From NCBI GenBank assembly GCA_913060475.1, contig CAJXSD010000007.1, forward strand, positions 1 to 64,000: a stretch of DNA of 64,000 bases. Reading direction: 5' to 3'. A program made the translations under genes and the position numbers. Under the pieces are notes generated by a model. It had not been told where the DNA came from and searched no databases. It saw nothing but the letters and a program-made list of their open reading frames with translations. Positions within the stretch are counted from its first letter, which is position 1. Each line of letters starts with the position of its first letter. The DNA comes from an uncultured Paracoccaceae bacterium (GTDB taxonomy: Bacteria > Pseudomonadota > Alphaproteobacteria > Rhodobacterales > Rhodobacteraceae). Below, in pieces: positions 30,049 to 38,678 of the stretch.

Positions 30049-30130
30049 AATATATCTCCCAATTAATGGGGGCAGACTGCGCCAATTTTCCCCCTGACGC
30101 AAGTCAGGTCGCGGCAAATTAGGTGCAATT

Positions 30131-30163
30131 TGCGCAGGATCACGCCAAACCCGGCCCTGCGCA
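30131..30163 (-). terminator. Possible terminator or hairpin after the cytochrome c-prime gene
   Basis: TGCGCAGG (30131-30138) and CCTGCGCA (30156-30163) form an 8-base perfect stem starting five bases after the cytochrome stop. The following minus-strand tract (AAATTG) is only weakly T-rich, so termination is uncertain. A second hairpin with a GCAA-type loop (CCTGAC/GTCAGG, 30093-30108) lies further toward adh. Confidence 0.4.
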
Positions 30164-30168
30164 GGTGT

Positions 30169-30630
30169 TTATTTTTTCATCCGATACGCTTTGTGGCAGG
30201 CCGAACAGGCCGCACCGATGTTGCCCATTCCTGCCCGCAGACTGTCCAGGGATGAAACATCCCATCCCTCGGCCGCAAAGGTCAGATCATCGGATTTCGA
30301 CACAAAGTCATCCCAGTTTTCCCAAATCGCAGGCAGGGCCTCTGACTTGGGGTCGCTAACGTTTGCCTCAAACACGGCGGCGGTGCGTTCGCTGGCATCC
30401 AGCAAACTGGCGACCGCGGCCTGGGCCACCGCGGCATCAAAGTCCACCGCACCCTTGGCCATGCCACCCAATGGGGCCATCGCCTCTTTGATCTGGATCA
30501 TGACCGCCATGCGCGCGGCCACGTCTGCGGGCAGACCAGCCGTATCCTCATGCGCCATGGATTGCGTAACTGGTATTGCCGCGATCAATCCAACGGCTAT
30601 CATCATGTTCTTTGCCTTGAATAGTGTCAT
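30169..30630 (-). CDS. Cytochrome c-prime (class II cytochrome c)
   Basis: Periplasmic four-helix-bundle haem protein of 153 residues. The haem attachment motif CSACHKAYR is near the C-terminus (Cys142, Cys145, His146), which defines class II cytochromes. The N-terminus is a Sec signal peptide cleaved around SMAHEDT. Cytochromes c-prime bind nitric oxide and are linked to NO resistance in denitrifiers and roseobacters. An AGGAGA ribosome site precedes the ATG. Its neighbours are the GSNO-reductase-class dehydrogenase downstream and a divergent hybrid histidine kinase. Confidence 0.92.
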   Translation of the reverse strand: MTLFKAKNMMIAVGLIAAIPVTQSMAHEDTAGLPADVAARMAVMIQIKEAMAPLGGMAKGAVDFDAAVAQAAVASLLDASERTAAVFEANVSDPKSEALPAIWENWDDFVSKSDDLTFAAEGWDVSSLDSLRAGMGNIGAACSACHKAYRMKK

Positions 30631-30671
30631 CCGAATCTCCTAACTAGCTATAGGTGGAATATAATCCTGAA

Positions 30672-30685
30672 TTGAAAAATATCAG
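30672..30685. promoter_or_regulatory. Possible FNR/NnrR-type box upstream of cytochrome c-prime
   Basis: TTGA-AAAATA-TCAG matches seven of eight conserved bases of the TTGA-N6-TCAA site used by FNR, DNR and NnrR proteins. It is about 42 bases from the cytochrome start codon, somewhat close for a classic -41.5 activator site with a leader containing the ribosome site. Weak evidence. Confidence 0.25.
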
Positions 30686-30818
30686 ATGACATCTTTGTGA
30701 CGGGAAAATCTATCAGCAATACGGACGAAACGATACGAATTATTCAAATAACTATCCATAGGGGTATATATGTTCAAGTGGCGGCACCGCCTATCCTGAA
30801 CCTTGGACATCGTCCGGG

Positions 30819-32948
30819 ATGCAACACATGAATGACACCTTACAAAATGATACGTTCTCGATCGAAGATCGCGGCGACAGCGTATCCAGAGCACTGGTTG
30901 TGTTCTGGTTGATTGTGCTTTGCATCTGGGGGCCGGTGAACTGGTTTTTGAATGCCCCGATTTTAACGGCATCCTCTGCTGTTATGTTTGTTGTGTTTTT
31001 GATTGCCTATGGTTTGCATCATATCCAGCGGCATCGCGTGGCCAAAGCGTTGTGGATGGGCGTTGGCTGCGTCTATCTGTTTATTGTCAAACAATTGATC
31101 CCCGATTTCGGGGGTATGAATTTTTTGCTGATTGCAGTGACTGGGATTCCATTTTTGGTTTTTCAACGCCCCAATGAACGGTTTATCGGCTATATGCTAA
31201 GCCCAGTTCCCATGATCATTTGGTGGGTCAGCAGACTGTTTGATCATAACCTGCTGGGCCCTGACGAACTTAGTATAAGCGCAACCAGCACATTTATCGC
31301 CCCCACAACGACCACCGTTTCATTCATTTTTGTGATGTTTGAAATGTTCTATTTCGCATCCATGTTTCGGCGCTATGAAACTGTGCTGCAACAAACCGCA
31401 CAAAAGGCCGAGACCGCAAATACCGCGAAATCCGCGTTTTTGGCCAATATGTCCCATGAAATTCGCACCCCCATGAATGGGATCATTGGCATGTCGGAAC
31501 TGTTGTATCAACAGCCCCTAGATGAAAATGATCGCCGCAAAGTGTCCTCGATCGTTAATTCCGCCCGATCCCTGTTGCGCATTATTGATGATATTTTGGA
31601 TCTATCAAAAATTGAGGCTGGTAAATTTTCCGTGGTCGAAACCACCATGTCCTATGCCGAAATTTGCGAAAGCGTGTCGGTTGAAATGGGCGCCGAGGCT
31701 GTGGCGCGTCATTGCATATTGGAATTACAGATTTCGCCCGATGTCTCGGCTCAAGTCCAGTCTGACCCTGCGCGGGTCCGGCAAATCATCAATAATCTGT
31801 TGTCGAATGCGATTAAATTTTCCCAAGGCACATCCGAAAAACCGGGGCATGTATGCCTGTCGTTAACACCGGCCCAAGATGATACCATTTTGATCAGCAT
31901 TCGTGACAACGGTATCGGCATTGCCCAAGACGATTTGCCAAAGCTGTTTTTACCATTTTCCCAGGCAGATCAGGACAACAACCGACGCTTTGGCGGCACG
32001 GGGTTGGGGTTATCTATCGTGCGGCGGTTGGTGGATTTGTTGGGCGGCGAAATTTGGGTCAACAGCACGCTGGGCATCGGATCGGAATTTTGCGTCCGCC
32101 TGCCCTATGCCCCCGTGACGCAAGACGCGTTGAAACAAACCATCCCCGATCACATTCCACTGATTGCAATGGTCGATGAAACTGCACAAAAAACAATCCT
32201 TGCGCCCAATCAAAACCTGCCTGCGCTGGCAAATATGCGCTCTGTGTCGTCGCTGGATGCCTTAATCACAGCGGCGCGCGATACCGCTGTGCCGCCCGTT
32301 ATCGTTCTGGCCTTTGGCGATATCGAGAGCTTCAAGGATACGATCACCACGCTGACACAGGCCAACCCAAAGGCGTCATTTCTATGCATCACCAGCAGCC
32401 TTGCAGATCGCCAGGGATTGATCGCGCCGAATACCTTTGTGATGTATCGCTATCCTGCGTTGCCGTCAGAATTGATCCGCGGGTTGCGATTGCTGATCGG
32501 GCAGGGACCACAATCCACCGCGGTTCCGCCCGATGCCCCCGCAGACACGCCGCAAACGGCCAAAAACCTATTGGTTGTCGAAGACAATGAAATCAACCGC
32601 ATGGTAATCGGCGCGCAATTGGAAAAACTGGGTTATAATGTGCGCTTTGCGGAAAATGGCAAAGATGGCTTGGACATGTGGCAAAATCACCCCTTTGACG
32701 CGGTTTTGGTCGATGGACAAATGCCTGTGATGGACGGATATGAAATGACCCGCACTGTCCGACAACACGAACAAACCCAAGACCAAGGCCGCAGTATTAT
32801 CATTGGCGTCACAGCGAACGCCCTAAAGGGCGATGCCGAAATGTGTTATGACGCAGGGATGGATGATTATTTGGCCAAACCAGTGTCACTCGATACACTG
32901 AAACTGACCTTGGATAAATGGTTATCCCCCTCAGACCAAGGCAGGTGA
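30819..32948 (+). CDS. Hybrid sensor histidine kinase/response regulator
   Basis: Membrane sensor kinase of 709 residues. Five or six hydrophobic segments occupy about residues 25-185, with only short loops, so the signal is probably sensed in or at the membrane. The dimerisation/phosphoacceptor domain has [12 protein letters not shown] with His213; the ATPase domain shows [20 protein letters not shown] and [13 protein letters not shown]; a degenerate receiver-like stretch (about 445-565) is followed by a true receiver (about 585-705) with VVEDNEINR and phospho-acceptor Asp632 in [11 protein letters not shown]. No cognate DNA-binding regulator is adjacent. An alternative start is the ATG three codons in. 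Confidence 0.9.
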   Translation: MQHMNDTLQNDTFSIEDRGDSVSRALVVFWLIVLCIWGPVNWFLNAPILTASSAVMFVVFLIAYGLHHIQRHRVAKALWMGVGCVYLFIVKQLIPDFGGMNFLLIAVTGIPFLVFQRPNERFIGYMLSPVPMIIWWVSRLFDHNLLGPDELSISATSTFIAPTTTTVSFIFVMFEMFYFASMFRRYETVLQQTAQKAETANTAKSAFLANMSHEIRTPMNGIIGMSELLYQQPLDENDRRKVSSIVNSARSLLRIIDDILDLSKIEAGKFSVVETTMSYAEICESVSVEMGAEAVARHCILELQISPDVSAQVQSDPARVRQIINNLLSNAIKFSQGTSEKPGHVCLSLTPAQDDTILISIRDNGIGIAQDDLPKLFLPFSQADQDNNRRFGGTGLGLSIVRRLVDLLGGEIWVNSTLGIGSEFCVRLPYAPVTQDALKQTIPDHIPLIAMVDETAQKTILAPNQNLPALANMRSVSSLDALITAARDTAVPPVIVLAFGDIESFKDTITTLTQANPKASFLCITSSLADRQGLIAPNTFVMYRYPALPSELIRGLRLLIGQGPQSTAVPPDAPADTPQTAKNLLVVEDNEINRMVIGAQLEKLGYNVRFAENGKDGLDMWQNHPFDAVLVDGQMPVMDGYEMTRTVRQHEQTQDQGRSIIIGVTANALKGDAEMCYDAGMDDYLAKPVSLDTLKLTLDKWLSPSDQGR

Positions 32949-33003
32949 TGTGGCCCGCCACGCGGGCTATACGCTGGGGCTTTTCAAATTTTGCGACTCA
33001 GAT

Positions 33004-33025
33004 TACATTAGAACAAAACATGAAC
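33004..33025 (+). promoter_or_regulatory. LexA box (SOS operator) at the imuB promoter
   Basis: GAAC-AAAACAT-GAAC (33011-33025) is the reverse complement of the alphaproteobacterial LexA site GTTC-N7-GTTC. A -10-like TACATT (33004-33009) precedes it, with TTTCAA 16 bases further upstream as a weak -35, so LexA would cover the start of transcription. The box ends five bases before the imuB ATG, leaving no room for a ribosome-binding site. Confidence 0.72.
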
Positions 33026-33029
33026 ATGT

Positions 33030-34688
33030 ATGATGTCTCGCAAACGAATTCTATACGCTTGGTTTCCCTATCTGGGCGCAGAACGTGTTCTGCGTCAGCG
33101 GTCGTATGATGCGGATGTGGCCCTGGCTGTTGTGGATCATCACCACAACACGCAGGTTGTGTCATCGCTGAATGCACGGGCGCGGGGGCTGGGGCTGCAT
33201 GTGGGCCAACCGTTGCGCGATGCCTTGGCAATCTGTCCCGATCTGCGCACCCATCACCGTGCCGCACAGGCCGAAGATGCGTTTATCATGGCCCTGACAC
33301 GCTGGGCCGAAAAATTCAGCCCATGGATTGCCCCCACAAAACCAGATGGGTTTGCGATGGATTTTACCGGCTGCGCCCATTTATTTGGTGGTGAACAGGG
33401 GTTGGTTGACACCCTGCGCGACGATTGTGCGGCCCTGCATTTAACCGTGCACATTGGCGTGGCCGACACATTGGGCGCGGCATGGGGGTTGGCGCGGTTT
33501 GACACCGGCGGCCTAGGCCCGCAACACGCAGGCGACGCCATCACACAAGAGGCCCGCGCCACCCGATCCCGCGCCGCCAAACGCAAACATTGGGATCGGG
33601 GCGCGCACACAGCCCCCCAAACGGATCATGCCAAGGGGCGCTGTATCATTGCACCGCCCGGTCAAACGCGGCAGGCCTTGGCCCCTCTGCCCATTTCGGC
33701 CCTGCGCCTGCCCGACCGGATATGCGATCAGCTGTCAAAACTGGGCCTGCGCCGGATTGAGGATCTGTGGGATCAACCCAGGGCCGGTCTGGCCCGCCGT
33801 TTCGGGCGCGATGTTGTGTTGCGACTGGATCAGGCATTAGGAACCACACCAGAACCCATTTCCCCGAATAAAACCGTGCCCCATTTTGGTGTACGCATCA
33901 GTTTTCCCGACCCCATTGGTCTGGCGCCCGACATTGCCGCCGCCTTTGATAAACTGGTGCAGCGATTGTGCGAACAGCTAAACCGCCATGGCAAAGGGGC
34001 GCGTCACCTGCGCGTTGATTTTTTGCGCTGTGACGACACATCGCAAACCATTCCCCTAGGGTTGGCGCGCGCGACGGATGACCCGGATCGCATCCGCCCC
34101 CTGTTTGATGTACGCCTGCCCGATGTTGATCCCGGCTTTGGCATTGACATCATCCGGCTTGAGGCCACGCAAACCGAACCCCTGCACCGCACCCAAGCCG
34201 TGGGCCACCTTGAGGCAGGACGCCAAGTGGCCCAGCGGTTGAAAAACCAGCATGCATTGGATGATTTACTGGCCCGGCTGGCCACACGGGTCGGCAGCGA
34301 TAATGTGATACGATTGCATCCAAACGACAGCCACATTCCCGAAAACAACTGTGTCACGCAGATGGCCTTGTATTCAGATCCCAGCCCCGATTGGCCCCCT
34401 GCCCCCCGTCCGCGGCCCCTGTTGTTGTGGCCGCCCGAATTCGTGCACCCCGCAGATGCGCAACGCCCCCCCAAATCATTTCGCTGGCGTGGACGCAGTT
34501 TGACCACGCGTTTCGCCCGTGGGCCAGAACGCATTGCCCCGCAATGGTGGGTCGATGATCCCAATTGGCGCAGCGGTGTGCGCGATTATTGGCATATCAC
34601 CTGTGACAGTGGCGATGTGTTATGGGTGTTCTATGCCCATGGCGGCACGGTATCTGGCGGCTGGTTCTGCCATGGTCGGTTTGGATAA
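33030..34688 (+). CDS. imuB: ImuB, inactive Y-family DNA polymerase-like protein
   Basis: Adaptor of mutagenic translesion synthesis that normally links DnaE2 to the beta clamp and ImuA. The 552 residues resemble a Y-family polymerase (RILYAWFPYLGAERVLR, LNARARGLGLHVGQPLRDAL, DFTGCAHLFGGE) but the catalytic acidic residues of DinB (DxDxFF and SIDE) are replaced, which is normal for ImuB. The usual imuA-imuB-dnaE2 cassette is broken: the gene upstream is a histidine kinase and the gene downstream is a GAPDH on the other strand. The first of two tandem ATGs is used. Leaderless or short-leader translation is likely. Confidence 0.87.
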   Translation: MMSRKRILYAWFPYLGAERVLRQRSYDADVALAVVDHHHNTQVVSSLNARARGLGLHVGQPLRDALAICPDLRTHHRAAQAEDAFIMALTRWAEKFSPWIAPTKPDGFAMDFTGCAHLFGGEQGLVDTLRDDCAALHLTVHIGVADTLGAAWGLARFDTGGLGPQHAGDAITQEARATRSRAAKRKHWDRGAHTAPQTDHAKGRCIIAPPGQTRQALAPLPISALRLPDRICDQLSKLGLRRIEDLWDQPRAGLARRFGRDVVLRLDQALGTTPEPISPNKTVPHFGVRISFPDPIGLAPDIAAAFDKLVQRLCEQLNRHGKGARHLRVDFLRCDDTSQTIPLGLARATDDPDRIRPLFDVRLPDVDPGFGIDIIRLEATQTEPLHRTQAVGHLEAGRQVAQRLKNQHALDDLLARLATRVGSDNVIRLHPNDSHIPENNCVTQMALYSDPSPDWPPAPRPRPLLLWPPEFVHPADAQRPPKSFRWRGRSLTTRFARGPERIAPQWWVDDPNWRSGVRDYWHITCDSGDVLWVFYAHGGTVSGGWFCHGRFG

Positions 34689-34694
34689 ACGCGC

Positions 34695-35684
34695 CTAGCG
34701 GACCATCAATTTGGCCACGTCCAGCATACGGTTGGAAAATCCCCATTCATTGTCATACCACCCAAACACCCGCAATGTCCCCCCCAAGGACACAGATGTT
34801 TCGCGCCCACTGATCACCAAGGATTCCGGCCGCGCGCGCAGATCGGTGGACACCAAGGGATCTGTGATCCACCCCAGATAGGGGCTGGAACGGGTTGCTT
34901 GGAACAAAACATCATTGGCCTCACCGGTTGAGGTGGGTTTGACCGTCTGCACCGCCAGATCAATGGCCGACACACTGGCGGTTGGGACGCGAATGGCGCG
35001 CGCTTCGATCCGGCCGGCCAGATGGGGCAAAACGATGCCAATCAATTTACCCGCCGATGTCGTGGTGGGCACCATCGACAACGCCGCCGCCCGCGATCGC
35101 ACCAAATCACCACGGGGCGCATCCACCGTAGGCTGGCTGCCCGTATAGCAATGGACCGTGGTCATATGCCCGCTATGAACGCCAAAGGCATCATCCAACA
35201 CCCGCAACAGTGGCGCCAAGGCATTTGTTGTGCAAGACGCATTAGACACCACCACCTGATCGGCCAGATGGTGATCATTTGCCCCCAAAACCACCGTCAA
35301 ATCCGCAATATCGGCGGGACCGGAAATCAACACCTTGCCCGCGCCGGCCTGCAACCCTTTGTCGGCCTGTTCGCGCGTCGCGATATGGCCGGTACATTCG
35401 AACACGATATCGACATCGGATAAATCCAGCTGCGATATATCGCGCAGATGCGTCACAGGAATATGCTGGTCCTTGACCGTCAAACCGTTTGACGCGGCCC
35501 GAACAGGATCGGGATAGGGCCCAAAGACGCTGTCGTACTGAAACAGATAAACACAGCTGTCGAGCGGTGCGATATCGTTAATGCGCACCACCTGAAACTG
35601 ATCCGGCTGGGCCAAGACCAACCGCAAAACACTGCGCCCGATACGGCCAAAGCCGTTGATCATAATACGAATGGGGCGGGACAT
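34695..35684 (-). CDS. Glyceraldehyde-3-phosphate dehydrogenase, type I
   Basis: Phosphorylating GAPDH of 329 residues. It has the NAD motif INGFGRIGRSVLR, the active-site SNASCTTN with Cys151, the partner histidine in TTVHCYTG (His178) and a WYDNEWGFSNRM ending. The cofactor region NDIAPLDS and the overall divergence from typical Gap (shorter substrate loop SRAAALSMVPTTT) leave room for a paralog such as erythrose-4-phosphate dehydrogenase or a gluconeogenic GapB-like form. It stands alone, convergent with imuB. Confidence 0.88.
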   Translation of the reverse strand: MSRPIRIMINGFGRIGRSVLRLVLAQPDQFQVVRINDIAPLDSCVYLFQYDSVFGPYPDPVRAASNGLTVKDQHIPVTHLRDISQLDLSDVDIVFECTGHIATREQADKGLQAGAGKVLISGPADIADLTVVLGANDHHLADQVVVSNASCTTNALAPLLRVLDDAFGVHSGHMTTVHCYTGSQPTVDAPRGDLVRSRAAALSMVPTTTSAGKLIGIVLPHLAGRIEARAIRVPTASVSAIDLAVQTVKPTSTGEANDVLFQATRSSPYLGWITDPLVSTDLRARPESLVISGRETSVSLGGTLRVFGWYDNEWGFSNRMLDVAKLMVR

Positions 35685-35757
35685 GGGGTACCTCGAATCT
35701 GTTCAATAAATGGATGCAATCCTAATTCCCATCCCGCCACAAGGCCGGCCTGCAAAT

Positions 35758-36387
35758 TTATTTTTTGCGAAAGGCTAAAATTTTGCTGATGTCATCTTTG
35801 TGCGGGCCATCAGCCTTGGGGCCGTAAATCGGAACCTCAACCACGGATAGATCGTAAATCGCGGGGGCCAGTTCATCCACCATATCCGCAAATCCCCGCG
35901 CCTGCCAATGGGCGGCGTTCACGGACACACAAACCAATCCATCCCGCGCCGTCACGCGCAGCAATTCATGAAACGCGGACGGCCCCACATGGCCGGTGGT
36001 AAAGGTTCCCGAACTGACAACAGCACCGTATAAATTGCCCGCCACAGGCAATTCATCCGTCAGATCGCCCCAAAAACAGCTGCGATAACACCCCTTGGCC
36101 TGTGCAACGGCCAACATTTCGCGCGAAATATCCGTACCATCGACAACCACGGACCCATTTTCTTGGAACAATTGGCCCACAATCCCTGTGCCTGCGCCCA
36201 CATCCAACACAGGGCCCTGACCCCCCAATGTTAAAAACCGCTGCACCACATGCAGGGGTAACTGATAATCCATCGCTGCTGCGAAAGCGGTATCATAGGT
36301 ATCAGCCCAAGCCGCATATAGCCGCTGGTTATCCTGCCGCGATTGCAGGGCATAGGCATCATCAAGGGCGGGTTTGCGATCTGTCAT
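35758..36387 (-). CDS. Class I SAM-dependent methyltransferase
   Basis: Methyltransferase of about 209 residues, substrate unknown. SAM-binding motif I is VLDVGAGTGIVGQ, then VDGTDISREML (motif II) and AVVSSGTFTTGHVG. The N-terminal RQDNQRLYAAWADTYDTAF is typical of Williams-Beuren-type and tellurite-resistance-like methyltransferases. I use the ATG at 36387; a GTG four codons upstream is possible. It is downstream of the ureidoglycine aminohydrolase gene with a 56-base gap on the allE side. Confidence 0.82.
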   Translation of the reverse strand: MTDRKPALDDAYALQSRQDNQRLYAAWADTYDTAFAAAMDYQLPLHVVQRFLTLGGQGPVLDVGAGTGIVGQLFQENGSVVVDGTDISREMLAVAQAKGCYRSCFWGDLTDELPVAGNLYGAVVSSGTFTTGHVGPSAFHELLRVTARDGLVCVSVNAAHWQARGFADMVDELAPAIYDLSVVEVPIYGPKADGPHKDDISKILAFRKK

Positions 36388-36443
36388 ACCCAATTGCACG
36401 ACAGATGCCCAAAAATTTCAAGTATTTCCCAAACGACGTGGTG

Positions 36444-37265
36444 TCAGCGCAATTTCATATGACGGTTCACATCTTTGTACAGCAAATACCGAAACGGTCC
36501 CGGTCCCCCTGCATAACAGGCCTGCGGACAAAAGGCCCGCAACCACATGTAATCGCCTGCCTCGACCTCGACCCAGTCTTGGTTCAGGCGATAGACGGCC
36601 TTGCCCTGCAGGACATATAACCCATGTTCCATAACATGCGTTTCCGCAAAGGGGATCACACCGCCCGGCTGAAAGGTGACAATCGTCACATGCATATCGT
36701 GGCGCATATCGGCCATATCGACAAAGCGTGTTGTTGCCCATGCCCCATTGGTGTCGGGCATCGGGGTCGGCGCAATATCGCGTTCATTGGTCACAAAGGC
36801 CGTGGGCTGATCCACCCCATCCACCGGTTCATAGGATTTGCGGATCCAATGGAACGTCGCCACCGCGTCAGATGTATTGGTCACCGTCCACTGCGACGCA
36901 GGCGGGATATAGGCATATCCGCCCTCGGTCATACTGTGTGCGACGCCGTCGATCGTGATATCAATACCACCTTGAGTCACGAACAAAACCGCCTGTGCCG
37001 TTTCGTCCGTTTCCGGCCGCTGGCTGCCCCCTTGCGGGGCCAGTTCGACGATATAATGGCTGAATGTTTCGGCAAACCCTGACAAAGGGCGGGCAATCAC
37101 CCACATCCGCATCCCCGTCCAATGGGGCAAAAACGATGTTACAATATCACTGTATGTGCCTTTGGGGATAACCGCATAGGCATCGGTGAACATGGCGCGA
37201 TCTGTCAAAATTTGCGTCTGGGGCGGCAAACCGCCATTGGGGGAATAATAGGAACCGTCAGTCAT
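36444..37265 (-). CDS. allE: (S)-ureidoglycine aminohydrolase
   Basis: Bicupin enzyme that converts (S)-ureidoglycine to ureidoglycolate with release of ammonia in purine (allantoin) breakdown. The 273 residues show NRAMFTDAYAVIPKGTYS-like N-terminal segment (here LTDRAMFTDAYAVIPKG), an N-terminal cupin with LFVTQGGIDITIDG, and a C-terminal cupin with FAETHVMEHGLYVLQGKAVYRL and GDYMWLRAFCPQACY that carries manganese-binding His and Glu residues. The ATG at 37265 is chosen because the upstream extension is basic and unconserved. Other purine-degradation genes are not adjacent. Confidence 0.9.
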   Translation of the reverse strand: MTDGSYYSPNGGLPPQTQILTDRAMFTDAYAVIPKGTYSDIVTSFLPHWTGMRMWVIARPLSGFAETFSHYIVELAPQGGSQRPETDETAQAVLFVTQGGIDITIDGVAHSMTEGGYAYIPPASQWTVTNTSDAVATFHWIRKSYEPVDGVDQPTAFVTNERDIAPTPMPDTNGAWATTRFVDMADMRHDMHVTIVTFQPGGVIPFAETHVMEHGLYVLQGKAVYRLNQDWVEVEAGDYMWLRAFCPQACYAGGPGPFRYLLYKDVNRHMKLR

Positions 37266-37346
37266 TAGAATTCTTTCATTAGTTTTGAAAAATATAGGCA
37301 CGCCCCCGCAACATTGCGAGCCGGCGAAAACCGAAAGCAGTCGCTT

Positions 37347-37364
37347 GTTATTTTTGAAAATAAC
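37347..37364. other. AT-rich perfect hairpin between allE and the M16 gene
   Basis: GTTATTTT-TG-AAAATAAC is a perfect 8-base inverted repeat, three bases after the stop of the leftward M16 gene and upstream of allE. It has no following T-tract on the minus strand, so it may be a weak terminator, an mRNA 3'-end stabiliser, or an operator in the allE promoter region. Confidence 0.4.
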
Positions 37365-37367
37365 CTG

Positions 37368-38678
37368 TCACTCGTCGCCCAAACCCACAGGCTGACCCAC
37401 CACAGTGAAATGCAAATCCTGCGGTGAAAACAGCTGGGCCGCCACGCGGTTTACATCATCCAAGGTCAGTGCATTGATCCGATCATTGCGGGTTTCGATA
37501 TAATCGGGCGACAATCCCATGCGCTGCATGCCCACCAAAATGCGCGCAATCGGCGCATTTCCATCAAACCGCAGCGGATAGGCCCCGGTCAGATAGGTTT
37601 TGGCCGCCTGCAATTCCGCAGCTGTCACCCCATTTTGTTGGATCGATTGCCATTCATCGCGGATCACGGCGATGGTTTCGGCCGCCTTGTCGTTGGCGGT
37701 GGCCACTTGGCCCAGTACCAGATCACCATAATCACGCCCATAGAGGAATGTGCCAATGCCATAGGTCAGACCACGTTTTTCACGCACCTCGGTCATCAGA
37801 CGGCTTTCGAAACCGCTGCCGCCTAGAATGTGGTTCAACACATAGGCGGCAAAAAAATCAGGGTCGGTCTGATTGATCCCACGATGGCCAAACAATATCA
37901 CAGATTGCGGCGTTGGATAGTCGGTCACCGATACCCCACCGACCAATGCATCCGTCGTCGGTTCGGGCAAAGCCGCCGTACTGGTCGCAGGTAAATCACG
38001 CACCACATGATCGATCAAATCGGCCAATTCGCGTTGTGATATATCACCAACCGCAGAAACAATCAGCCGATCGCGCACCAAAATGCGCCGATGTGCTGCC
38101 AGCAAATCATCGCGGGTCAGCTGGGCCACGATATCGGACGTGCCCTGGTATTCTGACCCATAGGGATGGTCCGGAAAGGCGCGGGCAAAAAATGCACGCG
38201 ATGCAATATCGCCCGGATCCTGTTGGCTGGACGCCAAAACAGACAGGATCTGACCACGCACCCGTTCGATGGCATCTGCGTCAAACCGCGGCTGGGTCAG
38301 GGACAGTTTCAACAAATCCACCGCTTGGCCCCGGTTTTCGGTCAACATCCGCGCGGAGACAGACAGGCTGTCTTGGCCCACATCATAACTGAAAGATGCG
38401 GCCAAATTTTCCTTGGCCGCGCCAAAGGCCTGGGCGTCTAGATCACCCGCGCCCTCTTCGATCAGGGCGGTCATGAAATTTGACACACCGCGTTTGTCCA
38501 TCGGTTCGGTCGATGCACCCCCCAAAAACCGCAGTTCCAGCGCAACAAAGGGGATATTGTGATCCGACACCAACCACGCGGTCACACCGCCGGGTGTTTC
38601 AAATTCTTGGATCTTGGGCATCGCCCATGCAGGCAAGGCCCAGACCAAAACGAAAACAAAGGTTAAAAACCGCATCAT
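37368..38678 (-). CDS. M16 family peptidase-like protein, non-catalytic partner subunit
   Basis: Second member of a periplasmic M16 pair, 436 residues with a signal peptide (MMRFLTFVFVLVWALPAWAM). The zinc-binding HxxEH motif of M16 is replaced: the aligned positions read NFMTA (residues 67-71) followed by LIEEGAG. The rest of the fold is preserved, for example GGSGFESRLMTEVREKRGLTYGI, which carries the conserved R/Y pair of the C-terminal half. Such inactive subunits work with a catalytic partner, here the upstream gene, which it overlaps by 4 bases. Confidence 0.9.
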   Translation of the reverse strand: MMRFLTFVFVLVWALPAWAMPKIQEFETPGGVTAWLVSDHNIPFVALELRFLGGASTEPMDKRGVSNFMTALIEEGAGDLDAQAFGAAKENLAASFSYDVGQDSLSVSARMLTENRGQAVDLLKLSLTQPRFDADAIERVRGQILSVLASSQQDPGDIASRAFFARAFPDHPYGSEYQGTSDIVAQLTRDDLLAAHRRILVRDRLIVSAVGDISQRELADLIDHVVRDLPATSTAALPEPTTDALVGGVSVTDYPTPQSVILFGHRGINQTDPDFFAAYVLNHILGGSGFESRLMTEVREKRGLTYGIGTFLYGRDYGDLVLGQVATANDKAAETIAVIRDEWQSIQQNGVTAAELQAAKTYLTGAYPLRFDGNAPIARILVGMQRMGLSPDYIETRNDRINALTLDDVNRVAAQLFSPQDLHFTVVGQPVGLGDE

